From contig JADLHM010000003.1 in NCBI GenBank assembly GCA_020848745.1, forward strand, positions 1 to 57,816: a stretch of 57,816 bases of DNA. The letters are read 5' to 3'. The stretch comes from Deltaproteobacteria bacterium (GTDB lineage Bacteria; Desulfobacterota; Binatia; UTPRO1). The position numbers and the translations under genes are program-made. Below the pieces are notes generated by a model that made no database searches, was not told the DNA's origin, and worked only from the letters and a program-made list of their open reading frames with translations. Each line of letters starts with the position of its first letter. The first letter of the stretch is position 1. Positions 1 through 9,341 of the stretch are shown piece after piece.

Positions 1-1
1 A

Positions 2-1105
2 ATCACGGCCGGCGTGGAGGTTCTCGATCCGGCGATCCTCACGGTGACCGAGCAGGTCCGCACCGCGGGCGTAGCGACGGGCGCCGTGACCGAAGACGGC
101 TGGCTCGCCGCGGGGACCGGCTTCGAGAGAGGTTTCGACGAGTACAAGGAAGACAAGAGCGCGGACATCATGGTTCCCGCAGGCCAAGTCGCCAAAACGT
201 TCGCCGCAGCGAAGGCATGGCTGAAGCGTCACGCGGACCAACGGTTCTTCTTGTTCCTGCATACCTTCCAGGTCCACGATCCCTATGCGCCGCCCACGAA
301 GTACGCGAGCCTGTTTCCCGCGGACGACCACGGCAACGTGATCGGCGCGGCCGCACCGTCGCATGTCCGAGAAGCCAGGGACTACGATCGCGAGATTCGC
401 TACGTGGACGACGAGCTCGGCTCATTGCTGGGCGCGATGGATGATCTCGGCCTCGGCGACAACACCGTATTCGTCGTCGTATCCGATCACGGAGAGGCAT
501 TTCTGGAGCACGGCTTCCTCCGTCACAGCTCATTCGTCTTCGAAGAGGTCAGCCACGTGCCCTTGCTGATGCGGGGCCCCGGCATTCCGCGCGGGGTGCG
601 CGTCACCGCGCCCGTCGGTCACGTCGATCTCGCGAACACGATCGCATCGTTCTTCGGTGTCGAGCCGCCGCGTGGCTCGCGTGGCGTCGACCTGCGACGA
701 ACGTTTCGCGAGGGGAACTCCGCCGTCGACGGCGCCTTCTACTTCACCGAGTCATGGGGCAGCGTCGTTACCGGCCCGAGCGGCACGCTGACCGCATTCT
801 TTGCACCCGCATTCTCCGTTCGCCAAGGCTCGCGCAAGACTGCGCGCTACAACGGCAACGGTGGATCACGGTGGTCCGAATGCTACGACCTCGCCAAGGA
901 CCCCGACGAACGAGTGAATCTATGCGCGGGCACGACGCCGGAGCCGGCGGATCTCGCGGCGACGCTCGACGCCTACCGGGAGGTGGCAGCACGACACCGC
1001 GCCCATCTCCTCCCCGCCGACGATGCGCAACCCGAAGGGCCGCGAAAGGCGCCCCTGGATCCCGCGCAGGAGGAAAAACTGCGCGCGCTCGGCTACATCC
1101 GGTGA
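2..1105 (+). CDS. Sulfatase/alkaline-phosphatase-superfamily hydrolase, 5' end outside window
   Basis: The frame is open from base 2, so the N-terminal part with the nucleophile loop is missing. The remaining ~367 residues show family signatures: a 'FLHTFQVHDPYAPP' block and the metal-binding 'VSDHGEAFLEHG' followed by 'HVPLLMRGPG'. The C-terminus 'LRALGYIR' resembles the end of the sulfatase domain at 32247-35516 ('LRALGYVE'). Family members hydrolyse or transfer sulfate, phosphate or phosphoethanolamine esters, often on surface glycans; the substrate here cannot be read. The last 13 bases overlap the convergent GT-C gene. Confidence 0.85.
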   Translation: MTAGVEVLDPAILTVTEQVRTAGVATGAVTEDGWLAAGTGFERGFDEYKEDKSADIMVPAGQVAKTFAAAKAWLKRHADQRFFLFLHTFQVHDPYAPPTKYASLFPADDHGNVIGAAAPSHVREARDYDREIRYVDDELGSLLGAMDDLGLGDNTVFVVVSDHGEAFLEHGFLRHSSFVFEEVSHVPLLMRGPGIPRGVRVTAPVGHVDLANTIASFFGVEPPRGSRGVDLRRTFREGNSAVDGAFYFTESWGSVVTGPSGTLTAFFAPAFSVRQGSRKTARYNGNGGSRWSECYDLAKDPDERVNLCAGTTPEPADLAATLDAYREVAARHRAHLLPADDAQPEGPRKAPLDPAQEEKLRALGYIR

Positions 1106-3321
1106 GCTACGATCGAGTGGCGACCGGTGAGGTCGGGCTCCTCCCCGATTCGGGACGCTGCGAGCGGCGGCGACTCGATCACCGGCCCATCCCATCCGAC
1201 GGCGAAGCCCCCGGGCGCGAATGGGTTCATCGTCACCTCACCTCCGAGAAGCCGTGACCGAAACACCAAGACCACCTGCTGACCGGCATAACGACGCAGA
1301 TCGACCGTGTCTTCGGTCGCAGGCCGACCCACCCAACCACTGATCGGTACCACGGGTTGGTCGGCCTCGAACACGCGCGTGGCCGGCAGCGCCGTGCCGG
1401 TTTCCGGGAGGATCCAGATCTCCGCGACGACGTGCGCATCGGACGACGCCGCATCCGGCGTCCGCATCCCGAGAGCGAAACGGAGCTCGCCGTCCTCCGG
1501 TACGGTCGTTCTACATAACGTGTCGGCGAAGGGCTCCGCCGACGAGATGCTCTGGTAGAGCGAACGCAGCAGCACGTGCTCGGCGACGAATCCCGCTTCT
1601 GCCGGGACGGTCGCCGTCCAACAATCCGCCAGCAGATGGGACCGCCGCCGGACCGGCAACGGCTCCTGCCGCCGGACGAGAAACGACTGCTGCCGGGGGG
1701 GCGCCGAGAAGACCTCGTGGAAGTTCGTTCGAACGTACTCCGTCAGCAACGGGGCGTAGGTCAGCATACCGACCGGATCGGAGAAGAAGTTGCCGTAGCC
1801 GCTCACGACGAGCTTCGTGTGGTCGACCTCGGCCTCCGCTGCGGCCCGTGCGCCGGCATCGTGGCCGATGTGCACCGCGTAGTAGTTGTAGTAGCCCGTC
1901 GCCATCGGCCGCTCCGCCAGAAACGGGAGCGTCGCCAGCCCCGGCATCGCGAGCACCGAATCCCCCGCGGCCGTGAGGGCGCGGATGGCGCCGACCTGGT
2001 AGTTCACCAGCGACGCCGTCAGGGGATCGACGAATACGCCGCCACGCTCGGAGGCGAGGGGAGCCGAGAGCATCCGGCGAACGTCGCGCAGCCACACCGC
2101 ACCGAATGCGCAGTAACAGCCGAAGAGCAGCACCACCGGCGCGATCACGGCCGATCGCATCGGCCAGTCGACCCGCGCCACGAGCCGCTGGACCAACACG
2201 ACGGACAGAATCAGGAAGGGCTGATACACGTTGGCGAGGTGATTGAAGTCGGCGCGAGGAAAGACACCCAAAAAGAGAAACGCGGCGAAGACGACGATCA
2301 CGAGCAGGGACCAATCGGGCTCCTCACCACGATGGCGCCTGAGCCCCACCATGACGCCGCCAGCCAGAAGCGCCACGGGCAACCAATACAGCAGGACGTC
2401 CAGGGCCTTGACGACCGTGAGGACCCACGCCGGCCATGCCAGCAGGCCTCCCGTCACGAAGAGCAGCGGGGGGAGGTACACGAGCCCTCCTGCCGCCATG
2501 ATCTGCCGCTGGCGCCAGAGCTCACCGAAAGGCGGGTAGGCGATCGCGTGATGCTCGGCAAAGCCGTGGAAGGGGCGGATCAGGAGCGAGTCGATCATCG
2601 CCGGCCCCGCTCCCGCTGCAGAAAGGTACGCCACCAGCGGCAGGACGACACAGAGACCGCCCAGCGCCACGACGACGAGGCGACTCACGACGCGGCGGCT
2701 CGCCTCGCGCATCGTGCCGGCGTGCGCGATCGTCACCGCGGCGACGACCACGGTCGCGGCGGCTCCACCATAGACGCCGTAGTTCTGTTTGAAGGCGACG
2801 CCGAAGCCGACGGCCACTCCCGTCGCGAAGAGCTTTCCCGCGGTCGGACGTCGCACCCACGCGAGCTGCAGCGCCAGCGCGACCACCACAGACAAGGCGG
2901 CGAAGGGCGAGTAGAACGAGAACGACCAGGCCGGGAACGCCCAGAGGAGGAACGCGACGAACAGCGCCACCACCGCAAGCGCCCACGTTCGTCCGCTCGT
3001 GGTTCGTACGATCCAGTACGCCGTCGCGATGGTGAGCAGGTAGCACACGGCGACCGGAACGCGCGACAGCAGCACCGACGGACCGAGCGCCTTGAAGAGC
3101 GCCGCGTTCAGCAACCAGATGCCCGGCGCGACGAACATGTCGAGATCCCGGTACGGGACCTTCCCGCCGGCGACCGCAAGCGACTGACCGAGAATGTAGC
3201 CCTCGTCGCCCAGCAGAAGGCCACGGCGGAATACGATCACCGAAACGGCCAGGACGACCAGCCCCGTGGCGGGCAATGTCGCGAAACGCCAGAGCCTGCT
3301 CACACGCGCCTCACGCACCAT
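1093..3321 (-). CDS. GT-C (GT39/PMT-like) integral membrane glycosyltransferase with C-terminal soluble domain
   Basis: About 742 residues. The N-terminal ~500 are polytopic, with the GT-C signature 'GDEGYILG' in the first outside loop (near residue 40) and 'FKQNYG' near residue 179. The last ~180 residues are soluble and look beta-rich. Such enzymes transfer a sugar from a polyprenyl-phosphate carrier on the outer face of the inner membrane. ATG at 3321 was chosen over 3357 because it overlaps the upstream stop by only 11 bases. It is a diverged paralog of the preceding gene, sharing 'DEG', an 'APG/FPG' block and 'FKQNYG'. Acceptor and donor are unknown. Confidence 0.75.
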   Translation of the reverse strand: MVREARVSRLWRFATLPATGLVVLAVSVIVFRRGLLLGDEGYILGQSLAVAGGKVPYRDLDMFVAPGIWLLNAALFKALGPSVLLSRVPVAVCYLLTIATAYWIVRTTSGRTWALAVVALFVAFLLWAFPAWSFSFYSPFAALSVVVALALQLAWVRRPTAGKLFATGVAVGFGVAFKQNYGVYGGAAATVVVAAVTIAHAGTMREASRRVVSRLVVVALGGLCVVLPLVAYLSAAGAGPAMIDSLLIRPFHGFAEHHAIAYPPFGELWRQRQIMAAGGLVYLPPLLFVTGGLLAWPAWVLTVVKALDVLLYWLPVALLAGGVMVGLRRHRGEEPDWSLLVIVVFAAFLFLGVFPRADFNHLANVYQPFLILSVVLVQRLVARVDWPMRSAVIAPVVLLFGCYCAFGAVWLRDVRRMLSAPLASERGGVFVDPLTASLVNYQVGAIRALTAAGDSVLAMPGLATLPFLAERPMATGYYNYYAVHIGHDAGARAAAEAEVDHTKLVVSGYGNFFSDPVGMLTYAPLLTEYVRTNFHEVFSAPPRQQSFLVRRQEPLPVRRRSHLLADCWTATVPAEAGFVAEHVLLRSLYQSISSAEPFADTLCRTTVPEDGELRFALGMRTPDAASSDAHVVAEIWILPETGTALPATRVFEADQPVVPISGWVGRPATEDTVDLRRYAGQQVVLVFRSRLLGGEVTMNPFAPGGFAVGWDGPVIESPPLAASRIGEEPDLTGRHSIVAHRM

Positions 3322-4963
3322 CGCGCGCTTCCTTGCGCTCCAGGCCCAACCACCCACCGGGTCCCGAGCCTATATGCCGCTTCACCTCGAACGCGGTCGT
3401 GAAATAGGCCGCCGTTTCGGGAAACAGCCGGTCGAAGGAATCGAACTGCGCGTACATCCGCGGGTTGTAGACCACGCACCGCGTCCCCGCCGCCCGCATC
3501 CTCGCCACGATGACGTCATCCTCGACGTTTCCCGGAATGATGAGGTCGAACGGCGTCGGGTTCCGCTTCCCCGTCACCACGTAGAGGAGCGGCATGTCCG
3601 GCGCGACGAATATCGTCGCGTCACCGTGCGCGCAGGTACCCAGGAAGTCCGCGGCATCGCGCCAGAGATCGGCCTGATACGGATCGACCCGAACGGAAGC
3701 GCCGGCGAGATTCATCGGTTCGGAGTGCCATTCGCGGAGGTTCTTCGATCCTTTGATCACGATGGCCAGCGCGCCACATGCGATGGCGACGATCGCCGCA
3801 CGGCGCACCCAAACGCTCCCTCCGCCGATACGGTCCGTGCAATCGCCGACACGCTTGGCCAAAAGAGCGAGAACGATCAGCAATGGGACCAAGACGACGG
3901 CGAGATGCGACCAGATCGCCGACGGAAAGAGGCCGACGAAGAACAGGCAAGCAAACGGAAGCACGACGCGCGCGGCATTGCGCGTGTCGGGATCGAACGA
4001 CCGGAGTCGATCTACGAGCAACACCGGGGCCGCGGCCAAAGCCAGGAGCGCGGCCCCATAGCCGACGCGGATGCTCCCGCCAATCAGCTCGAGGATGGTT
4101 TCGGGCTTGGCGTAGGACGTCCCCCGGAGGAGGTAGTTGAAGAGCAATGGCGGCGAGTACAAGAAGATGAAGCGGCCGTCCTCCATGGGAAGAAGACCGA
4201 AAATCGAAGGAATCGGCTGGTGATATGCGTCGAGCTGCGAACGCGCGATGACGAGCAGCGTATCGAAGAGGAATGCGCCGAAGGTGCCGGCCCAGGCCAG
4301 ATATCCGATGACGGGCAAACCGACGACGAGCCCGGCGGCCACCGGCACCGCCAACACGCCGCCGATGGACCGCCGTCCGAGCACGCTGTCCCGCCGGCTC
4401 CACAACAACGAGACGAGACCGGAGACCAACACGAGGCCGCCGTAGTTCTGTTTGAAGACACCACACGACACCACGAGCGCCCCGACCGCGGCGCCGTCGC
4501 GGACCCGCCCGAGCTCGAGATAGCGAAGCAGGAACAGCAAGGCGGCGAGCGCGCAGAGCAGCGAGACGGAGGAATACGCCAGCATCGTGAACGCGGGGAA
4601 GCTCATGATGGCGAGGGCGAGGTACAGCAGCGTCGTCATCCAGGCCCAGCTCCTCCCCGCGAGCCTACGCGCGAGATCCCATACGACCACCGTCGTCGCC
4701 GTATTGACGCCGACCGCGGCCCACCTCGTGACGACGACGTCCGCTCCGAACACGCGCAGGAGGCCGGCTGCCATCCAATAGATGCCGGGAAAGATCCCGG
4801 TGTAGATGTCGCTGTAGAGGCGGTCGCCGTTCAGAAGGCGGTAGCCGATCTGAACGATCTGTCCCTCGTCGAGAGCGACGTGGCTCAAGGCATACGTCGG
4901 AAGCTGTGCTGCGGTGGCGACGACGGCCACCAGCACGACTTCAGCCCGCGATCGAGAGAGCAT
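3311..4963 (-). CDS. GT-C (GT39/PMT-like) integral membrane glycosyltransferase
   Basis: About 550 residues with roughly ten hydrophobic segments. 'LDEGQIVQIG' near residue 32 supplies the acidic residue expected in the first periplasmic loop of GT-C enzymes, and 'FKQNYG' lies near 171, as in the downstream paralog. The open frame extends upstream to 5473, but that part lies antisense-frame inside a clear GT2 gene, so ATG 4963 (protein start MLSRSRAE) is preferred, 50 bases after the GT2 stop. It likely uses polyprenyl-phosphate sugars made with the neighbouring GT2. Function is inferred from family only. Confidence 0.75.
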   Translation of the reverse strand: MLSRSRAEVVLVAVVATAAQLPTYALSHVALDEGQIVQIGYRLLNGDRLYSDIYTGIFPGIYWMAAGLLRVFGADVVVTRWAAVGVNTATTVVVWDLARRLAGRSWAWMTTLLYLALAIMSFPAFTMLAYSSVSLLCALAALLFLLRYLELGRVRDGAAVGALVVSCGVFKQNYGGLVLVSGLVSLLWSRRDSVLGRRSIGGVLAVPVAAGLVVGLPVIGYLAWAGTFGAFLFDTLLVIARSQLDAYHQPIPSIFGLLPMEDGRFIFLYSPPLLFNYLLRGTSYAKPETILELIGGSIRVGYGAALLALAAAPVLLVDRLRSFDPDTRNAARVVLPFACLFFVGLFPSAIWSHLAVVLVPLLIVLALLAKRVGDCTDRIGGGSVWVRRAAIVAIACGALAIVIKGSKNLREWHSEPMNLAGASVRVDPYQADLWRDAADFLGTCAHGDATIFVAPDMPLLYVVTGKRNPTPFDLIIPGNVEDDVIVARMRAAGTRCVVYNPRMYAQFDSFDRLFPETAAYFTTAFEVKRHIGSGPGGWLGLERKEARDGA

Positions 4964-5013
4964 GCCGATCGCTAAATCTATTGGGTTCCGTGGCCGCCTC
5001 ACAACAACCGAAA

Positions 5014-5751
5014 TCAGGAACGATCCCGCCAGAGTCGCAGCAGGTCGCGCAGCGCCACGAGCATGTGGCGCGGGCCGAGCTTCGAACCGGGGACGTCTCT
5101 CCAGGCGGCCAGCGGCTGCTCGTAGAACAGTCGCTCCGCCTGAGCGTCTCCGATTCCCGACCGGAGGCGGGCAATCACCTCGACGTCGAATGCCCAGCGA
5201 CTCGCAAACGCGGAGGCGAACGCATCGCGGACACGCGCATCCGCGCGGAAGAGCTTCGCGCCGCATTGTGTGTCGTAGACCGGCAGCCGGAGCACGATCG
5301 ACGCTCCCGTCGCGAAGACGCGCCCCAGATAGTGGCGTACGTTCCGCCGGCGCACGTCGGCTCCCAGACGCCGGACCCGACATCCGAGGACGGCGAGGAC
5401 CGCCGGATTCGTCCGTAAGACCTCGCGGAGGCGCGTGATCTCGTCGAGCGGCGTGGAGAGGTCGGCGTCCCAATAACCGACGGATTCACAACCCAAGCTC
5501 AGCGCCACGAGCATACCGGTGCGTACCGCCTCGGCCTTGCCGGCGTTCTCCGCCATGTGATGGACTGCAATCGCGCCCGGCTCACTCGACCGAAGCTCGT
5601 CCAGCCGCTCGGCGGTGCGATCCCGGCTGCCGTCATCGACGAAAAGGAAACCCACGTCGGGATGCCGGCGCGCATGGTCGAGGAACGCCGCGCCATCCAA
5701 ACGCGCTTCCTCGTTGAAGCACGGCACGACGATGACGGTCGGGCGGGTCAT
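5014..5751 (-). CDS. Family 2 glycosyltransferase, polyprenyl-phosphate sugar synthase type
   Basis: 245 residues, one GT-A domain: 'VVPCFNEE' (residues ~7-14), 'VDDGSRDRT' (~38), 'GKAEAVRTGM' (~72), and the metal/nucleotide site 'DADLSTP' (~95). The later 'YDTQCGAKLF' is typical of dolichyl/undecaprenyl-phosphate mannose or glucose synthases. It lacks the two C-terminal membrane helices of ArnC/GtrB types. It probably loads a sugar on undecaprenyl phosphate at the cytoplasmic face for the two downstream GT-C proteins. Its ATG overlaps the upstream stop (ATGA), indicating translational coupling. Confidence 0.88.
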   Translation of the reverse strand: MTRPTVIVVPCFNEEARLDGAAFLDHARRHPDVGFLFVDDGSRDRTAERLDELRSSEPGAIAVHHMAENAGKAEAVRTGMLVALSLGCESVGYWDADLSTPLDEITRLREVLRTNPAVLAVLGCRVRRLGADVRRRNVRHYLGRVFATGASIVLRLPVYDTQCGAKLFRADARVRDAFASAFASRWAFDVEVIARLRSGIGDAQAERLFYEQPLAAWRDVPGSKLGPRHMLVALRDLLRLWRDRS

Positions 5752-6890
5752 GATGGCCCGCCTGGACTTCGAGGCAGCCGTGGAACATCCCGTCCGCCCG
5801 ACCGAGCGGCGACGACGCGAATGGCCTCCTCCGCCAGCCGGGCAGCCAGCAGGTCGCTTCCGTGATCGTTGAGATGCAATCCGTCACACGCGCGATACAC
5901 GCCCGGCAGAAAGCTCTCTGGACCGAGTTCGTTCGTCAGATCGACGAGTGGGACGCGTTCACCGACGACGCGCGCCAGATACGCCTTGGTATCGTCGACG
6001 ATCCCCGGCTCGAATTGCACGGGACATTCTGGGTTCAAGGGCGTCTCGTAGAAGAGGCAGCGGCCGGTCTCGCGGCAAAGCCCCACCAGCATCTCGAACG
6101 CACGCGTGTTGGCATTCGCGAGGTCGAGCTGCGTCCGATCGAAGACATATTCGCGGACGACCGGCGGAGGCTGAATGGGTGGCTGGATGACAGGCGGTCG
6201 GACGAGCTTATCGCAGAGATATGCAAGGGACATCCACGGGTGCTCCTGACAGGACTCCCACAGCAGCTCGCGTATACGCGGCGCGAATCGCGAGATCGAC
6301 AGATGCGACGTTGAAAAGCTGGCCGCGATCTCTTCGAGCCCGTACCGTCGGACCAAATACGCGAGGGGAAGGTACCGCAAGCTTCCCTCGGAGCCGACCA
6401 ATGGCGCGGCCCGGTTGGCGGTGAGTAGGGCTCCACCATCCATTCTGCCAAAAATTCTCGGATTGACCGCATAGATGACCAGGGCCGGCGAGTACGTCAT
6501 CGCCGCGGCGACGAGAACGAGCGCATCCTCGGCATGCAACCCGATGTGACTGAGGTCGACGACCTCGGCCGAAGGCAATCCCGCGCGGCGGAGCGCCCGC
6601 TGCAATTGAAACGGGAGGTTCGCCCCCGGCTTCGGCATGGCGTGGGCCACGGTCGAGTCGCCGACGATGAAGAAGTACGGTGCATCCGACCGGTGCGCCA
6701 CATCGAGAATGTCGAATACGTAATGCATGTGCTGTCCGCCCGTCCGATCTCGCAGCGGATCGCTCGGGTGTTCGTATGTCGGTCGAAGCAGCTCGGTGGT
6801 GAGTCGGGGCGCAACGATCCCGTTGCTGGCTACCAAGATGATCGCCACCAGCATCCAAGCTTCGATCGATCTCGAGCGTTCATGCCTCAT
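5748..6890 (-). CDS. Membrane-anchored SGNH/GDSL-like hydrolase
   Basis: 380 residues. One N-terminal hydrophobic segment (residues ~11-28) serves as anchor or signal. Block I is 'IVGDSTVAHAMP' (~75-86) with the serine nucleophile in GDS. The C-terminal block 'CDGLHLNDHG' gives the Asp-x-x-His pair, and 'YAVNPRIFG' falls where block III is expected. Such proteins are usually O-acetyl esterases or acetyltransferase partners acting on envelope polysaccharides. The start overlaps the YfhO-like gene by 11 bases and the end overlaps the GT2 start by 4, so it sits inside the glycan operon. Confidence 0.75.
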   Translation of the reverse strand: MRHERSRSIEAWMLVAIILVASNGIVAPRLTTELLRPTYEHPSDPLRDRTGGQHMHYVFDILDVAHRSDAPYFFIVGDSTVAHAMPKPGANLPFQLQRALRRAGLPSAEVVDLSHIGLHAEDALVLVAAAMTYSPALVIYAVNPRIFGRMDGGALLTANRAAPLVGSEGSLRYLPLAYLVRRYGLEEIAASFSTSHLSISRFAPRIRELLWESCQEHPWMSLAYLCDKLVRPPVIQPPIQPPPVVREYVFDRTQLDLANANTRAFEMLVGLCRETGRCLFYETPLNPECPVQFEPGIVDDTKAYLARVVGERVPLVDLTNELGPESFLPGVYRACDGLHLNDHGSDLLAARLAEEAIRVVAARSGGRDVPRLPRSPGGPS

Positions 6891-9192
6891 CGCGTTGCAC
6901 GCCCATCCATCGGTCGGTGACCGCCAACGCGCCGATCGCGCAGAGGGCCGCGAGGCTGATGAGAAGCCCCGTTCTCACGCTCGCCGGCTCATAGCGAAAG
7001 GTCACGACATGGTGGCCCGCCGTGACGCGCACGGCGCGGACGACGTGGTTCGCCGCATAGATCGGTGTCGCCATGCCGTCGACGGTCGCCTGCCAACCCG
7101 GATAGTAGGTGTCCGTCAACACGAGGTATCCCGGCGCGTCGACGTCCGCCTCGATCTGCACCTCTCGCGGTTCGTAGCGCACGACGCGCGCCGGCGTGAC
7201 GGCCGTCGCGATCGTCCCCCTGGGGTCAGACTCCATCGGATCGGGCTCTCGTTCGACGACCACGGTACTTCGCGGATCGAACGTGGGCATGAGAACGGCC
7301 GCGAGGCTGGCCGCTGCGTCGGCGACATGCACGAAATGCGTGGCCACGTAGGCGCGCGGGAGCGGCGCCGCGTGCTCGTACAAGAGATAGTCCAGGCCCG
7401 CCACGTCGGGCACGAGACGCCACGGCGAGGCAGGTGCGCCGAGCGCCAGATGCCCGCCGCTCGCCCGGTGTTCGACCCAGTACCTCAGGCTCAACACGTC
7501 GAGCGCCTTGCGCATCGGACTCGACGGCTCGACGTTCAGGAATCCCGTGAAAGGCACGATCCTTTGCGTCTGCGCGATGGAATCGAAGAGATCCTCGAAG
7601 CGCACGAGACTCAGTGGCTCGTAATCGGTGATCGCGTAGACTTTGCGTAGCGTGCCCTGCTTCGCCGTCACCGAGTAGTCGAACCCTATGGGGTCGTGAA
7701 GATAGGTTCGACCGAGCCCCTGGTTGGCGCGGATGTAGTCGAAGATCGGATCTTGCCGGTGGAGTATCTCGACGCCATGGAACGGGTGCCGAAACACGTT
7801 GGTGGAGCCGTGCACGAGGTCGGCAACCGCGCAGCCTACGGCGATCATCACGAAAGCGCGGCGCCGGCGAACGTCCGGCGCGAAGAAAGCCGCGCCGATC
7901 GCACATGCCGCACCGATGGCCAAGACGAGATCCACCGTCGCCAGGGACGATCGACGCCACAAGAGTGTTGCTCCGAGGCCGAGCAATCCCCATCCCAACA
8001 TGAGCCTCGGAACACGGCGCGTGGGCCGATCTCCGGAGAGCGCATCCATCCCGAAGGCCGCGAGGAGGGCGGCCGAGAACGCGACGAGAAAGGAGATCCG
8101 CCGCGGCTCGCGAAACAGGCGCGCGCCGGGCAAATGCAAATACACGTGCTCGAAGAACGGAGTGTGCGGCCCGAGGGCGATCAGCAAGCTCGCGACGAGA
8201 ACGACCCAGAAGACGGCGCGCGGCATCAGCCGCCGGCTCGCGGCCAGCGACGTGGCGACGAGAGCGAGCACGATCGGCCCCAGGAAGAAGGGGCCGATGA
8301 ACGGTTTGGTGGTGCGCCAATCGAGCATCTCGTCGACCAATCGCTGCGGCGACAACGACATGAATGGGATGAGCTGCTGCATCGTGAGCCCGCCGACCCG
8401 CCGGGGTCCGAGCATCTGAAGCTCGCGCGCCGGTAGGAGCTGCACCGCCGCCGCGGCGACGCCGAGGCCGAGGCCGAGCCCGAGTAGGACGACCATCCTC
8501 ACGAGCGCCGCTCTCGTCACGCCCGTCCACGCGAGAGCGGCGATCCGCAGGCCCGCGTAGAGCACCACGACGTACGTCGTATAAAGCCAGAAATGCGTCC
8601 ACCCGCTGAGCAGCGCCAGCGCGATCGGCACCGCAAGCAGCGCCGCATGCGACGCACGACCCGACACGACGATCCGTTCGACGGCGATCAACGCGAGCGG
8701 CAGCCAGGCCGCCGAGGCGATCGCTGGCGTGAACCAGCTTGCCAGGCCCGCCATGAAGCCGCAAAACATATAGACGGCCGCCGCGCCGAAGCACGCGACG
8801 GGCGCGAGCCCGATCTCGGCCGCGTAGCGATGGGTAAACCATCCCGCGAGCGTCAAGTGCAGCACGATGACAGCCTCGATCGCGACCGCCGTCGGCAGGA
8901 AGAGGTACAGAACGTTCGGCGGGTAGCAGACACCGTACAGGGTCGTTGCGAGGAAGGGATGACCCGCGAACTGGTACGGATTCCAGAGCGGGAAAACACC
9001 GTCGCGGATCCACGCCGCCGCCCGAAAAGACATCGGGTAGATCTGCATGAAGAAGTCGGCATTGCCGAACCCCGGGGCGAACGGATGGTCCCACGCGGGA
9101 CGGATGATGCGAAAGTACCAGAACATTGCCGCGCCGGCGGTAATCAGCGCGGCGCCGCCGGCGCGTCGCCACCGCCCTGCCACGGCTTTCAT
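6880..9192 (-). CDS. YfhO-family polytopic membrane protein, copy 1
   Basis: 770 residues with about a dozen hydrophobic segments and a soluble C-terminal domain (~560-730) ending in one more helix. The N-terminus has the YfhO-type 'WNPYQFAGHPF' block near residue 68 and an aspartate in 'FGNADFFMQIYPM'. In Firmicutes YfhO glycosylates lipoteichoic acid using a lipid-linked sugar; here a GT-C type role in envelope glycosylation is inferred. It closely matches the gene just upstream along its length, so the pair arose by tandem duplication. Its ATG overlaps the stop of a 50-codon ORF (ATGA). Confidence 0.82.
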   Translation of the reverse strand: MKAVAGRWRRAGGAALITAGAAMFWYFRIIRPAWDHPFAPGFGNADFFMQIYPMSFRAAAWIRDGVFPLWNPYQFAGHPFLATTLYGVCYPPNVLYLFLPTAVAIEAVIVLHLTLAGWFTHRYAAEIGLAPVACFGAAAVYMFCGFMAGLASWFTPAIASAAWLPLALIAVERIVVSGRASHAALLAVPIALALLSGWTHFWLYTTYVVVLYAGLRIAALAWTGVTRAALVRMVVLLGLGLGLGVAAAAVQLLPARELQMLGPRRVGGLTMQQLIPFMSLSPQRLVDEMLDWRTTKPFIGPFFLGPIVLALVATSLAASRRLMPRAVFWVVLVASLLIALGPHTPFFEHVYLHLPGARLFREPRRISFLVAFSAALLAAFGMDALSGDRPTRRVPRLMLGWGLLGLGATLLWRRSSLATVDLVLAIGAACAIGAAFFAPDVRRRRAFVMIAVGCAVADLVHGSTNVFRHPFHGVEILHRQDPIFDYIRANQGLGRTYLHDPIGFDYSVTAKQGTLRKVYAITDYEPLSLVRFEDLFDSIAQTQRIVPFTGFLNVEPSSPMRKALDVLSLRYWVEHRASGGHLALGAPASPWRLVPDVAGLDYLLYEHAAPLPRAYVATHFVHVADAAASLAAVLMPTFDPRSTVVVEREPDPMESDPRGTIATAVTPARVVRYEPREVQIEADVDAPGYLVLTDTYYPGWQATVDGMATPIYAANHVVRAVRVTAGHHVVTFRYEPASVRTGLLISLAALCAIGALAVTDRWMGVQRDEA

Positions 9193-9341
9193 TGCCGCCC
9201 CACGAACGAGGCAGCCGCAATCAGGGCGCTCACGATTCGCATCGCGGTGCTCGTATGCGTTGGATTCGCCTTCTCGACATCGATCTCGCTCCCTGGGGCG
9301 ACAAGCTCTAAGGTCGCGGGGTCGCCTTCTCCGCGGGGCAT
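9189..9341 (-). CDS. Possible 50-residue small protein coupled to YfhO copy 1
   Basis: Read from ATG 9341, this frame gives a charged N-terminus and a hydrophobic C-terminus (residues ~35-47: IVSALIAAASFVG), ending in TGA at 9189. That stop overlaps the ATG of the next gene as ATGA, the spacing used by real gene pairs throughout the window. It overlaps the end of YfhO copy 2 by 34 bases. The C-terminal pattern resembles the hydrophobic tail coded just upstream of YfhO copy 2. It could be a true single-span peptide, the worn C-terminus of a lost gene, or chance. Confidence 0.35.
   Translation of the reverse strand: MPRGEGDPATLELVAPGSEIDVEKANPTHTSTAMRIVSALIAAASFVGRQ

Noticed and set aside
1576-4975. 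Long plus-strand open frames (608 and 569 codons) opposite the GT-C genes
   Set aside because: Their products are Arg/His/Asp-rich with no fold signal, as expected from antisense reading of GC-rich genes, while the minus frames carry clear membrane and GT-C motifs.
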